This document shows, one piece after another, positions 9,519 through 19,083 of a stretch of DNA of 64,000 nt; within the stretch, counting starts at the first letter, position 1; each line of letters opens with the position of its first letter. This DNA comes from Bacteroidota bacterium (GTDB lineage Bacteria; Bacteroidota; Bacteroidia; Chitinophagales; Chitinophagaceae). The notes under the pieces were generated by a model that saw only the letters and a list, made by a program, of their open reading frames with translations, was not told the DNA's origin and did not search any database. The stretch is taken from positions 124,001-188,000 of the forward strand of contig JADJZY010000032.1 of NCBI GenBank assembly GCA_016715505.1. The letters are read 5' to 3'. Both the position numbers and the translations under genes were made by a program.

Positions 9519-10412
9519 ATGATGTCGAATATGGACTCCATATCAGACTTTATTGGATATATCCGAACAGAAAAAGATATTCAATACATACTGTTCAAGC
9601 TTATCAAAAAGACCTTGAACAGTTTTTTTTATTTATACAAAACACCTTTTCCGTTCAGGCCTTGCAGGACATTGGTCATTTGCAGATTCGATCCTGGTTG
9701 GCCCATTTGAAAGAAAACGGCATGGAATCCAAATCCATGAATCGCAAAATTTCTACCCTAAAATCTTTCTTTAAATTTCAGATTCGATCCGGTTTATTGT
9801 CGCAGAATCCAATGCAGAAAATCGTTTCTCCAAAAAATAGTAAACGACTTCCTGTTTTTGTCAATGAAAATCAAATGGAGCACTTATTGGGTGAGGTCCA
9901 TTTTCCGGATTCGTTTGAAGGAAAACCGAAAGATTACTGATAGATATTCTTTACCAAACTGGCATGCGTAGGGCTGAATTATTGGGTTTACGCCTGATAG
10001 ATGTAGATTTTGGCTTGAATCAATTTAAAGTTTTGGGTAAAGGTGGTAAGGAAAGGCTGATTCCATTTGGGAATGATTTAAAGGAGCAATACAATCCTAC
10101 ATCCAAGAACGCAACATGATTCCCATTGAACATGAATTTTTATTCACGCGTTCCAATGGTAAACCCTTGTATGCCAAATATGTATATCTGGTCGTGAATC
10201 GTTACCTGGCTCAATCAACAACACTGAATAAAAGAAGCCCCCATGTGTTGCGGCATACATTTGCCACTCATTTATTGAATCAGGGTGCAGAACTCAATGC
10301 CGTAAAGGAATTACTTGGGCATGCCAATTTGAGTGCTACACAAATTTATACCCACAACACCATTGAAAAACTAAAAGAAATTCATGCCAAGGCTCATCCC
10401 AGGTCTGAATGA
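9519..10412 (+). CDS. xerC: XerC-like tyrosine recombinase, three frameshifts
   Basis: Site-specific tyrosine recombinase of the XerC/XerD type, expected to resolve chromosome dimers at dif. Three single-base losses break the frame: in the A run 9571-9575, near the TT at 9934-9935, and near the AA at 10088-10089. Undoing them gives one protein of about 298 residues. Its N-terminal SAM-like core-binding domain reads RYSIHTVQAYQKDLEQF. The catalytic domain has the first Arg (YQTGMRRAELLGL), a Lys strand (KVLGKGGKERLIPFG), HVLRHTFATHLL (His-x-x-Arg), LGHANL, and the nucleophile Tyr in QIYTH. The end ..KAHPR is typical of XerC. Every catalytic residue survives once the lesions are undone, which argues for sequencing error rather than decay. 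Confidence 0.8.
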
Positions 10413-10474
10413 TTCACGCTCGCTATCGTATATTCGTACCTTCATGGTCCGGTAACACGTAATCGACTGAAAGT

Positions 10475-11255
10475 ATGCATTTGAAATTTACTTTTTTAGG
10501 CACAGGAACCTCACAAGGGGTGCCCGTTATAGGGTGTAAATGCCCTGTTTGCTTATCTGAGAATCAGCAGGATAAACGATTGCGCACATCATTAATGATT
10601 CAATCCGAAACGACGACGGTAGTTATCGACAGTGGTCCGGATTTCAGGCAGCAAATGCTCAGAAGTGGGGTGGAGCGATTGGATGGATTGATATTTACAC
10701 ATGCCCACAAAGATCATATCGCCGGTATGGATGATATTCGGGCATATAATTATTTACAAGGTGGTGCCATCAATGTTTATGCTACCAACGAAACAATTTG
10801 TGTTTTAAAAAGGGAATTTGAATATGTTTTTTCCAATTCTGGTTATCCCGGAATTCCGGAAGTCAACTTGGTACAAATTCAGTCTGCAGAATCATTTTTT
10901 TGTAGGTGATATTGAATTTATTCCCATCGAAGTCATGCATCATCGTATGCCTGTTTTAGGCTTTCGGATAGGGCCATTTACCTATATCACAGATGCCAAT
11001 TTTATTCAGGATAACGAAAAACAAAAAATATATGGTTCGCAAATTCTGGTATTAAATGCGCTTCGCCGTGAAAAACATATTTCTCATTTTACCCTTGAGG
11101 AAGCCTTGACGCTGGTGGAGGAAATTAAACCCCAACAGGCGTTTTTTACCCATATTAGCCATCAGTTAGGTCTGCATACCGAAGTGAGTCGGGAATTACC
11201 CGATGGTGTTTTTCTGGCCTATGATGAATTGGTGATTGAAATGGATGAACCTTAG
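10475..11255 (+). CDS. PhnP-like metallo-beta-lactamase-fold hydrolase (frameshifted)
   Basis: Cytosolic MBL-fold phosphodiesterase/hydrolase of about 260 residues. Features are the start FLGTGTSQGVPVIGCKCPVC with two Cys of a structural zinc site, the dinuclear metal motif FTHAHKDHIAGMDD, a distal MHHRMPVLGFR segment, and FTHISHQLG near the end. The frame breaks in a seven-T run (10895-10901); dropping one T joins the halves as AESFFVGDIEF. In this subfamily the enzyme cleaves cyclic phosphodiesters or related nucleotides; no phn genes are nearby, so the substrate is open. Confidence 0.85.
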
Positions 11256-11354
11256 TCAATAGACTACAATCAAAAAATTTTTCATTTTCCATCCGGCACT
11301 TTGTCTGAAAAAAAATCATTGAAAGCGATTATCTTCACAACCTAAACGTCGAAC

Positions 11355-12575
11355 ATGGATTCGCGAAATAAACCCGTTGTGAATGTGTCGTATTCTTACA
11401 ATCCTTTAGAGGAAACTTTGGAATATGCCCATAAAAAGAAAGAGTTATTTATTGGAATTCCGAAGGAAACTTCTTTTCAGGAAAATCGTGTACCGCTAAC
11501 TTTACAGGCTGTAGCAGTATTGGTCAATAATGGGAATCGGGTGATGGTTGAACATCAGGCGGGTGTGGCTTCATCATTTACGGATAATGATTATTCCGAA
11601 GCAGGCGCAAAAATTGCCCATGGTAAACAGGAAGTTTTTGAATCGGACTTGATTTTAAAAACCGCACCAATTTCTCACGAAGAATTGGATTTACTCAAAG
11701 ATGGTCAAATCATTATTTCACCGATTCATATTCCATCCTTAAGCAAAGAGCATCTTCAAAAATGTTTAGAGAAAAAAATCATCGGCATTGCTATTGGTAA
11801 TATCAAAGACGATGCAGGATATTACCCGATTGTTCGATCGATGAGTCAAATTGCCGGGGTCCAATCTATTCATATTGCCTCGAGATACCTGGGGAACAAT
11901 GATCAGGGAAATGGCATTTTAATGGGCGGTATTGCCGGAGTTCCTCCTGCCAATGTAGTCATCATCGGTGCTGGTATGGTTGGTGAATATGCTTGTCGCA
12001 CGGCATTAGGCTGTGGCGCACAGGTAAAAGTATTTGATAATTCTATTTATAAATTGATGCGCTTACAGCGAACAGTTGGGCAGTCGGTCTATACCTCGGT
12101 AATTAATCCGGACGAATTAACTTTGGCATTGAAAGATGCTGATGTGGCCATTGGTGCGCTTAAAATGCAAAAAGGGGTCATTCCGATGGTTGTTACAGAA
12201 AATATGGTCAAATCCATGCGACCCGGATCTATCGTCATTGACGTGAGTATTGATAACGGTGGTTGTTTTGAAACTTCGAGTTTGACGACCCATCAGGATC
12301 CCGTTTATATGATGCATGATGTGATTCACTATTGTGTTCCCAATATCGCATCGGGTGTTTCTAAAACAGCGTCAACAGCAATCAGCAATATCTTAATGCC
12401 TTTGTTATTATCGGTTACCGAAACCACTGGTGGCACGGATCATCTTATCCAGCATAAACCTGGTTTGTTATCGGCTACCTACATGTATAAAGGCAAATTA
12501 ACCAGTAAGGCATTGTCCAGAAAATTTAATTTAAAGTTTACCGATTTGAATCTCATTTTTTCAGCGAATATTTAA
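11355..12575 (+). CDS. ald: Alanine dehydrogenase
   Basis: NAD-dependent enzyme interconverting L-alanine and pyruvate plus ammonia. The 406 residues include the N-terminal substrate domain (FIGIPKETSFQENRVPLT with substrate-binding Arg/Lys), the SPIHIPSL region, the Rossmann motif VVIIGAGMVGEYACRTALG, and DVSIDNGGCFETS near the active site. Both ends are longer than in the 370-residue Bacillus type, as is common in Bacteroidota homologues. A saccharopine dehydrogenase or transhydrogenase alpha origin is less likely given the full-length match. Confidence 0.92.
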   Translation: MDSRNKPVVNVSYSYNPLEETLEYAHKKKELFIGIPKETSFQENRVPLTLQAVAVLVNNGNRVMVEHQAGVASSFTDNDYSEAGAKIAHGKQEVFESDLILKTAPISHEELDLLKDGQIIISPIHIPSLSKEHLQKCLEKKIIGIAIGNIKDDAGYYPIVRSMSQIAGVQSIHIASRYLGNNDQGNGILMGGIAGVPPANVVIIGAGMVGEYACRTALGCGAQVKVFDNSIYKLMRLQRTVGQSVYTSVINPDELTLALKDADVAIGALKMQKGVIPMVVTENMVKSMRPGSIVIDVSIDNGGCFETSSLTTHQDPVYMMHDVIHYCVPNIASGVSKTASTAISNILMPLLLSVTETTGGTDHLIQHKPGLLSATYMYKGKLTSKALSRKFNLKFTDLNLIFSANI

Positions 12576-12579
12576 GGTC

Positions 12580-12945
12580 ATGAACAAGAGAAGAAAAATG
12601 AATAAAACCATTGCAGGTTATCATATGCTGATGATACTTTCGGCAGTAGATTTTAGTTTTCATATTGAAGAGGAAAAAATCATACGCGAGTATATCTTTC
12701 AGGAATTCCCTTTTAAAGTGGATTTGGACAACGAGATCCACCTCATCAGTTCCTTACATCATGATGAATGGCACGCTCATTTTTTGCAATGTATGGATGA
12801 TTTTTATGAAGATTCAACCGAAACCGAACGAAACAGTTTGCTCAAATTTGCCCTCTATTTGGCCAAGGCAGATGGTGTGATTACTGTAGAAGAAAATTTT
12901 TACTTAAAACATTTATTCGAAGCCTGGGATCATGACCATGAGTAA
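12580..12945 (+). CDS. TerB-like small helical protein
   Basis: Protein of 115-121 residues (start at 12580 or, equally plausible, 12598). It is helical and shows a TerB/DjlA-N-like pattern of two acidic helix-hairpins: AVDFSFHIEEEKIIREYIF and ALYLAKADGVITVEENFYLKHLF. TerB-family domains bind metal ions or partners at such acidic loops. The gene follows ald by 4 bases and probably shares its transcript. Function unknown. Confidence 0.6.
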   Translation: MNKRRKMNKTIAGYHMLMILSAVDFSFHIEEEKIIREYIFQEFPFKVDLDNEIHLISSLHHDEWHAHFLQCMDDFYEDSTETERNSLLKFALYLAKADGVITVEENFYLKHLFEAWDHDHE

Positions 12946-12957
12946 TCAAGACTCATG
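12937..12957. terminator. Hairpin between convergent genes
   Basis: CATGAGT and ACTCATG (7 bp) flank a 7-base loop and span both stop codons of the convergent TerB-like and GT2 genes. There is no good T run, so a terminator role is tentative. Confidence 0.35.
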
Positions 12958-13657
12958 TTAATCGCATTTTCCAAACACCGAGTATGGCTTCTTTCACAAT
13001 GCCTTTGGTCATTTTAGATTGACCTTCCTTACGATCAACAAATGTGATGGGAATTTCAGCAAGCCGGAAGCCTTTTTTCCAGGCCCTGTACTTCATTTCA
13101 ATCTGAAAGGCATAACCGATGAATCGAATTTCGTCCAGATTGATGGATTCGAGTACCTTTTTGGTATAACAAACAAAACCCGCAGTACAATCTTTTACGG
13201 GCATCCAGGTGATTAATCGAACATAAACCGAAGCCCCATAAGAAATCAGGATTCGATTCAAGGGCCAGTTTTCCACTTTTCCTCCTGTAACATATCGCGA
13301 TCCAATCGACAAATCGCTGGATCCATTTTTACAATTTTCGTATAAGCGGATCAGGTCATTGGGGTTATGAGAAAAATCGGCATCCATTTCAAAAATATAC
13401 TCATATCCTTTGGCCAGGCTCCATTTAAATCCAGCAATGTAAGCTGTTCCCAGACCCTGTTTGCCTTTTCGTTCAAGAAGAAACAACTTTTCAGGATATT
13501 CGTTCTGCAATCCTTTTACGATATTGGCCGTACCATCCGGAGAGCCATCATCGATGATTAAAATATGAAATACCTCAGGCAGATTCATCACTGCACGAAT
13601 AATCTTTTCGATGTTCTCGATTTCATTATAGGTGGGTATGATGACGATTTTATTCAA
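12953..13657 (-). CDS. Polyprenol monophosphomannose synthase-like GT2 glycosyltransferase
   Basis: Family 2 glycosyltransferase of 234 residues resembling dolichyl/polyprenyl-phosphate mannose synthase (DPM1), which moves a sugar from a nucleotide donor to a lipid carrier at the inner membrane. Motifs are IIPTYNEIENI, the first Asp pair in ILIIDDGSPDGT, the metal-binding EMDADFSHNP, DCTAGFVCY, and a C-terminal FVDRKEGQSKM. There is no C-terminal membrane anchor, unlike longer homologues. The start is a TTG at 13657; no in-frame ATG precedes the IIPTYNE motif. Donor sugar not certain. Confidence 0.88.
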   Translation of the reverse strand: MNKIVIIPTYNEIENIEKIIRAVMNLPEVFHILIIDDGSPDGTANIVKGLQNEYPEKLFLLERKGKQGLGTAYIAGFKWSLAKGYEYIFEMDADFSHNPNDLIRLYENCKNGSSDLSIGSRYVTGGKVENWPLNRILISYGASVYVRLITWMPVKDCTAGFVCYTKKVLESINLDEIRFIGYAFQIEMKYRAWKKGFRLAEIPITFVDRKEGQSKMTKGIVKEAILGVWKMRLT

Positions 13658-13716
13658 AGTGTAAAAATAAACAGATTAGTCAGAGTTTTTCGTGCAAGGT
13701 TAGATCTCTGGATTGC

Positions 13717-14487
13717 TTAATTTTTTTTTAACATGGTCTCGGTAAAAATTTTGGAGATGACATTTTTTGTATCCAAAGCGAAATCTCCTTTCATCATCCA
13801 ATCGTAATAGCTGGGTTCTTTGCGAAATATTTCAGCAACCGGCTTGTCTTTATATTTTCCAAAATTAAATACGGCCTGACCATTGGTTAATCGGATTCTT
13901 CGGGTGTAGTCGAGAAAATCTTCACCTTTGGAAAAATCACCCAGGAAGGCCACATTATTTTCTAAATCATTATATCGCTGAATTTGAGCAAAAAGGATTT
14001 CTATTGTTGCTTTGGCATCTGCTTCTGCACTGTGAGCGCCTTCCAATTCTTTATCACAGTAATATTTGTAAGCTGCTGAAAGATTTCTGGGTTCTTTTTT
14101 AAAAAAGATTTGTTGTACATCTACCAAATGACGGTTCCTGAAATTGACATCGATGCCGGCACGTAAAAATTCTTCTGTCAGAATTGGGAAATCAAATTTG
14201 TTGGAGTTAAATCCGCACAGATCACTATTGTCTAAGAATTGTTTAATTCCATTGGCCAGTTTTTTGAAAGTAGGTTTATTCGCCACATCCTCATCGCTGA
14301 TATCATGCATAGAAGTAGCTTCGGTTGGAATGGGAATAGTCGGATTTACCCGACGTGTACGTGTTTCGGTTTGGCCATCCGGAAACATTTTTACGATAGA
14401 TATTTCTACGATGCGATCCTGGGTAATACTAACACCGGTCGTTTCTAAATTGACACAGGCAATTGGGCGAGTTAAGCTTAAATTCAT
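13717..14487 (-). CDS. DEDD-family 3'-5' exonuclease with substituted motif I
   Basis: Exonuclease of the DnaQ/RNase T superfamily, 256 residues. The exonuclease domain covers about residues 8-175: motif I reads VNLETTG, motif II CGFNSNKFDFPILTEEFL, and motif III HSAEADAKATIEIL with His and Asp. A C-terminal extension with VFNFGKYKDKPVAEIF and YYDWMMKGDF resembles the small domain often attached in Bacteroidota homologues. The oddity is motif I: the first metal-binding Asp of DxE is Asn here (AAT codon). If real, catalysis should be impaired. Divergent or alternate function, or a sequence error, are both possible. Confidence 0.85.
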   Translation of the reverse strand: MNLSLTRPIACVNLETTGVSITQDRIVEISIVKMFPDGQTETRTRRVNPTIPIPTEATSMHDISDEDVANKPTFKKLANGIKQFLDNSDLCGFNSNKFDFPILTEEFLRAGIDVNFRNRHLVDVQQIFFKKEPRNLSAAYKYYCDKELEGAHSAEADAKATIEILFAQIQRYNDLENNVAFLGDFSKGEDFLDYTRRIRLTNGQAVFNFGKYKDKPVAEIFRKEPSYYDWMMKGDFALDTKNVISKIFTETMLKKN

Positions 14488-14531
14488 AGATTCAGTTCTG
14501 TATGATAGTCTTCAAAGGTAATTGAGTTTAC

Positions 14532-15491
14532 CTATTTTTTTCCTAACCAATTTAGGATATCCTTTTCATACAAATTCAGGTAATTTGATTCCCTGACGAC
14601 AACGGTATCTTCGAACCAACGAATACCCGGAAATGAAGGGCTGCCGTTCATTTCTATAAACTGCTTTGGACCTTTAAATAAAGTGTACGGAATGTGGTTC
14701 ATATTGGTTTCTTCAAAAAATGATTTCAAATCGGTGGAATCTCCGTTTAAAACAGCATAAAACGGAATTTGCGGATTTTTTGCATGCATGATATCCAATC
14801 GCCTGGCTGCTTTCCGGCAATACCGGCAAGTCAGACTCAAAAATAACAGGATGTGTTTTCCCTTGCGTAATTCCACTTGAGGCGGCTTATTCCCTGCGGT
14901 ATTGTATAAATGACTTAAAGGAATCCCCTGTCGGATGGTTTTATCTTTTTCATATACATAGATACTCTCTGGCGGAAACAAGACCACCGGTAAAGCCAAC
15001 AAAAGAAGCAGCAACCCACTGATCGCCCATTTGGAATAGGGGAATGTCCAAAAAGTAGACCATCTGAATTGCAAGACCATCAAAGCACTCAACAGCAAGT
15101 TCTTGACAATCGATTCGAGGGGTGTCATACTCACAACTTCACCAAAACAACCACAATTGCCATCATTGCCATGGTCGATGATTAATAAAATGAGGTAAAC
15201 CGTAAACAAGAGCAATAAAATTTGACCAATAGGAAATGCTAGTTTGCGGATGTTGATTTGAGCCAAATACAATACACCAATGAAAAGTTCAAGACCAATC
15301 AGGATTCTGGCCAGCCATTCAGCCAATGTCCAGTTCAGGAAAGTCGTTTCAACGATGGTCCAGCCGAATTGTTCAATACTGGGCCATTTGGAAATAGCAG
15401 AAAAAATAAATGTGGCACCGATGAGTGTTGATAAGACCCATCCAATGATGCGTTGCCATTTCATGAGATTCATAGAATATATAAACGGCAA
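14532..15491 (-). CDS. MauE/DoxX-like membrane protein with C-terminal thioredoxin-like domain
   Basis: Membrane protein of 310-320 residues. A MauE/DoxX-type four-helix domain (roughly residues 10-150) carries the conserved NCGCFGE motif after helix three. A further helix precedes a periplasmic thioredoxin-like domain with CRYC in the active-site position (LFLSLTCRYCRKAARRL). This architecture suggests a disulfide-exchange protein of the envelope. The ATG for MNLMKWQR at 15473 may be the true start in place of 15491. Confidence 0.8.
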   Translation of the reverse strand: MPFIYSMNLMKWQRIIGWVLSTLIGATFIFSAISKWPSIEQFGWTIVETTFLNWTLAEWLARILIGLELFIGVLYLAQINIRKLAFPIGQILLLLFTVYLILLIIDHGNDGNCGCFGEVVSMTPLESIVKNLLLSALMVLQFRWSTFWTFPYSKWAISGLLLLLLALPVVLFPPESIYVYEKDKTIRQGIPLSHLYNTAGNKPPQVELRKGKHILLFLSLTCRYCRKAARRLDIMHAKNPQIPFYAVLNGDSTDLKSFFEETNMNHIPYTLFKGPKQFIEMNGSPSFPGIRWFEDTVVVRESNYLNLYEKDILNWLGKK

Positions 15492-15522
15492 AAATAGGAA
15501 TATGAAACTTAACGGAAGGGGT

Positions 15523-15954
15523 TTAACCGTTTAAATCAAAAAAGTCGGAAAGTATTTGAAGTGAGACGTCTTTTCCGTTTTTTAGTTTTTGGTTGATATA
15601 AGTATAAAATTCTTCAGTGTTAAAATTGTCCAGGGCTTTCAGCTCTTTGTTGTAACTTTTAAAGGCCATGTTCCAGGAATCAAATTTGCGTTCATCTATG
15701 AAACCTTCCTGTATTTTAATCACCCCATCATGTCGATGGTCAATGCTTATTTTTTCAAATAACTCCACAACATCCTCTTTGTTGCCTTCCAGAATTTGGA
15801 AAAAATGTTTATTGCAATAAACGAGTATTCCGGTAATGCTGCTTGATTTATTATTCGCGTTCGAACTTTCAAGGATCGCTTTAATATCCTCGAATTTCAA
15901 ACAATCACATCCGGTACTTACGTAAGACAGATGGTACACTTTTTCCTCGTTCAT
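15523..15954 (-). CDS. BLUF-domain blue-light receptor, stand-alone
   Basis: Short BLUF protein of 143 residues, FAD-binding sensor of blue light. The flavin-contacting residues are in place: Tyr in HLSYVST, Asn in NNKSSSITGILVY, Gln in FFQILEG, and Trp/Met in DSWNMAF. The C-terminal 45 residues form helices, as in short PixD/Slr1694-type proteins that signal by changing partners. No effector domain and no obvious light-signalling partner is adjacent; the upstream neighbour is divergent. Confidence 0.9.
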   Translation of the reverse strand: MNEEKVYHLSYVSTGCDCLKFEDIKAILESSNANNKSSSITGILVYCNKHFFQILEGNKEDVVELFEKISIDHRHDGVIKIQEGFIDERKFDSWNMAFKSYNKELKALDNFNTEEFYTYINQKLKNGKDVSLQILSDFFDLNG

Positions 15955-16236
15955 GTGGTAAAGTTATTACCTCTCACGAAGGTTTTACATTGTAATAGGC
16001 AATATTGCATAAAGAATGCAAATTTTATGCATGGAAAGGGGCTGCCCATGGGTTCATATGGATATTTCTCTATTCCTGAAGCAGGCGATTGGTGCGATTC
16101 TCAGGTCTTTCAAGGATTAGGACGAACAGATTTTTCAGCCTGTTAGCGTTTTTGAGAATTTCTTCAAGCCGTTTACGTTTTAAAGAGCAAGCCTGATTTC
16201 ACTATTTGCGAATTATCTTTAAGTTTGTGCGGCACT
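15955..16236. other. Intergenic spacer between BLUF gene and mutase gene
   Basis: About 280 bases without a supported gene. It holds a GCATAAA...TTTTATGC inverted repeat near 16011-16034 and, close to the mutase, a TATCTTTA that resembles a -7 element (16214-16221). Open stretches here have no homology I recognise. Confidence 0.4.
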
Positions 16237-17793
16237 ATGGCGATGCAACAAGAACGAAAAACAGACTCCGGAATAGAAATTCAAGCACTTTATACAACAG
16301 CTCCATGCATGAATTAACAACCTGGTCAATTTCCTTTTACCAGAGGCGTGCATGAAGGAATGTATCGCGATAAACCATGGACGATGCGACAATATGCCGG
16401 GTTCAGTACAGCTGAGGCCTCCAATGAAAGATATCATTTTTTATTACAACAAGGTGTCACCGGATTGAGTGTCGCTTTTGATTTACCTACTCAAATTGGT
16501 TACGACAGCGATGATCCGATGTCAAATGGAGAAGTTGGAAAAGTAGGTGTGGCCATTGATACGCTGGAAGATATGGAGCGCTTATTCAAGGGCATTCGCC
16601 TGGATGAAGTGAGTACTTCTATGACCATTAATGCAACGGGATTTATTTTATTAGCCTTCTATATTGCACTGGCCAAAAAACAAGGAGCGGATGTGCGAAA
16701 AATTTCAGGAACCATTCAAAACGATATCCTGAAAGAATACGCAGCACGGGGGACTTATATCTATCCGCCTAAACCAAGCATGCGTATTATCACGGATATT
16801 TTTGAATATTGTAGTCAGGAAGTTCCGAAATGGAATACTATTTCTATTTCAGGATATCATATTCGAGAAGCGGGCAGCACAGCAGTCGAAGAATTGGCAT
16901 TTACCTTATCTAATGGAAAGGCATACCTGAAAGCGGCTCTTGAGAAAGGGCTGGACATCAATATTTTTGCGAAGCGGCTTTCGTTTTTTTTCAATGCCCA
17001 TAATCATCTTTTTGAAGAAGTCGCAAAGTTTCGCGCCGCACGAAGGATATGGGCCAAAATGACTGCTGAACTTGGTGCTACATTACCCGAAGCACAGAAA
17101 CTGCGTTTTCATACACAAACCGGTGGTTCTACATTAACAGCGCAACAGCCCATGAATAATATCATCCGGGTTACGATTCAAACCCTGGCAGCAAGTTTGG
17201 GAGGTACCCAAAGTTTGCATACCAATGGTTATGATGAAGCGCTCAGTTTGCCAACCACTGCGGCCGCATCACTCGCACTCAAAACACAACAAGTGGTGCA
17301 GGAAGAAAGTGGAATATGTGATACGGTAGATCCTTTGGCAGGTTCATTTTTTGTTGAAACACTCACTACACAAGTGGAAGAAGCAGCCTGGAAACTGATT
17401 GATAAAATTGATGCCATGGGCGGTGCAGTTCAGGCCATTGAACAAGGTTTCATTCAAGAGCAAATTGCTTCCAGTAGCTATGCTTATCAAAAAGCCATTG
17501 AGTCTGGTGAAAAGGTGATTGTTGGGGTGAATAAATTTCAACAAGAGGAGAGTGCGCCGATACCCATTCTTAAAATTGATGAACAAGTGCAGGTGGAGCA
17601 AATCGAGCGATTAAAAGCTTTTAAAGCCAACAGGGATCAGCAAACAGTGAATGAAAAATTATTGGCCATTCAGGAAGCTGCAAGAGGAACAAACAACCTC
17701 ATGCCTTATGTGATTGATGCCGTTGAGCACCATTGTACGCTTGGTGAAATATCACATGCCTTAAGGGCTGTGTGGGGAGAATATAAAGGATAG
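16237..17793 (+). CDS. Methylmalonyl-CoA mutase-type large subunit without B12 domain; early in-frame stop
   Basis: Acyl-CoA mutase large subunit of about 518 residues holding only the TIM-barrel catalytic domain. Motifs are PFTRGVHEGMYR, TMRQYAGFSTAEASN, GTIQNDILKEY, SISGYHIREAG, GGTQSLHTN and DTVDPLAGSFFVE. The Tyr of RQYAGFS and the Arg of RFHTQT match residues that contact the carboxylate in methylmalonyl-CoA mutase, which favours that substrate (inference). It ends at HALRAVWGEY, so the cobalamin-binding domain must be a separate protein, not present here. A TAA at 16315-16317 interrupts the N-terminal arm in frame, 27 codons after the ATG, where homologues keep reading into QPGQFPFTRG. 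A restart at GTG 16348 would lack the arm. Confidence 0.85.
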
Positions 17794-17797
17794 TCGA

Positions 17798-19063
17798 CTA
17801 TAAATGCCGGATGATTTCATCGGCGAATTCGCTAGTCTTTAAAAGCGTTGCATCTTTCATCAATTTGTGGAAATCAATGGTAACCTTCTTATTCTTGATG
17901 GCTTGTCCAACCGACCAGGTAATCCTTTCCGCTGCATCCGTCCATCCCATATATTCAAGCATCATAACGCCACTTAAAATAACGGAAGATGGATTCATGG
18001 TATTGGTATTGGCAAAACGGGGAGCGGTGCCGTGAGTAGCTTCAAATACGGCATGACCTGTATGGTAATTGATATTGGCGCCCGGTGCAATGCCAATTCC
18101 GCCAACCTGAGCCGCCAGGGCATCACTGATATAATCTCCATTCAAATTCAAAGTGGCAATCACACTATAATCCTGCGGGGCCAGTAAGGCTTGTTGTAAA
18201 AAATTATCTGCAATGGCGTCTTTAATAATGATGCGGCCACCGATTCCGGCTACTTTCATTTCTTCATTGGCCACTGCTTCACCACTTTCTTGTTTGGTTT
18301 TTTCCCATTGATTCCAGGTATAAACCTGATCTTTAAATTCACGCTCGGCTAATTCATATCCCCAATTTTTAAAAGCACCTTCTGTAAACTTCATAATATT
18401 TCCTTTGTGCACAATGGTCACCGAAGGCAATTTATGATCGATGGCGTATTGAATGGCTGCACGGATTAAACGTTCACTGCCCATTTTGCTCACGGGTTTA
18501 ATCCCAAAGGAGGTGGATTCCGGGAAACGAATTTTTTGGACACCTAATTCTTCGGTTAAAAATTTCAACATCTTATCGGCCTCCGGGGTTCCGGTCATGT
18601 ACTCAATACCTGCATAAATATCTTCTGTATTTTCGCGAAAAATGACCATGTTTACTTTTTCGGGATGCCACATGGGAGAGGGGGTTCCTTCAAAATATTT
18701 TACGGGGCGCAAACAAACAAAAAGATCCAATTCCTGACGCAGCGCAACATTTAAACTGCGGATTCCTCCACCCACAGGCGTAGTTAATGGGCCTTTGATA
18801 GCCACTAAATAATCTTTAAAAGCCTGCATGGTTTCTTCCGGCATCCAGGAACCAGTTTCGTTGAAAGCTTTTTCGCCGGCAAGAACTTCTTTCCATTCAA
18901 TTTTTTTATGGCCATGGTAAGCCTTTTCAATGGCAGCATCAAATACCCGTACACTGGCATTCCAGATATCCGGACCTATACCATCACCGATAATAAATGG
19001 AATGGTTGGATTGTTTGGTACCATCAATTTTCCGTCTTCACCCATTTGTATTTTGCTACCCAT
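17798..19063 (-). CDS. icd: NADP-type isocitrate dehydrogenase, E. coli-like subfamily
   Basis: TCA-cycle enzyme converting isocitrate to 2-oxoglutarate. It belongs to the homodimeric E. coli-type subfamily: IIGDGIGPDIWNAS, the substrate segment with RENTEDIYAGIEY, TIVHKGNIMKFTEGAFK, the metal-binding NLNGDYISDALAAQVGG, and the cofactor region FEATHGTAPRFANT. The frame is open to an ATG at 19102, but a TACATTTG -7 element lies inside that extension (19084-19091, minus strand). The ATG at 19063 (MGSKIQMGEDGK) therefore fits better, giving 421 residues, close to E. coli's 416. A second, unrelated-subfamily isocitrate dehydrogenase lies at 52972-54203. Confidence 0.93.
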   Translation of the reverse strand: MGSKIQMGEDGKLMVPNNPTIPFIIGDGIGPDIWNASVRVFDAAIEKAYHGHKKIEWKEVLAGEKAFNETGSWMPEETMQAFKDYLVAIKGPLTTPVGGGIRSLNVALRQELDLFVCLRPVKYFEGTPSPMWHPEKVNMVIFRENTEDIYAGIEYMTGTPEADKMLKFLTEELGVQKIRFPESTSFGIKPVSKMGSERLIRAAIQYAIDHKLPSVTIVHKGNIMKFTEGAFKNWGYELAEREFKDQVYTWNQWEKTKQESGEAVANEEMKVAGIGGRIIIKDAIADNFLQQALLAPQDYSVIATLNLNGDYISDALAAQVGGIGIAPGANINYHTGHAVFEATHGTAPRFANTNTMNPSSVILSGVMMLEYMGWTDAAERITWSVGQAIKNKKVTIDFHKLMKDATLLKTSEFADEIIRHL

Positions 19064-19083
19064 TGATTCGAATTTTTGTGGCG

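Noticed and set aside
9519..10412. Integron or phage integrase
   Set aside because: When repaired it is a standard XerC-like protein next to rpsU, a core-genome setting, with no attachment site or cargo.
15931..16146. 71-residue frame between the BLUF and mutase genes
   Set aside because: It starts inside the BLUF gene on the other strand and has no recognisable features or codon bias.
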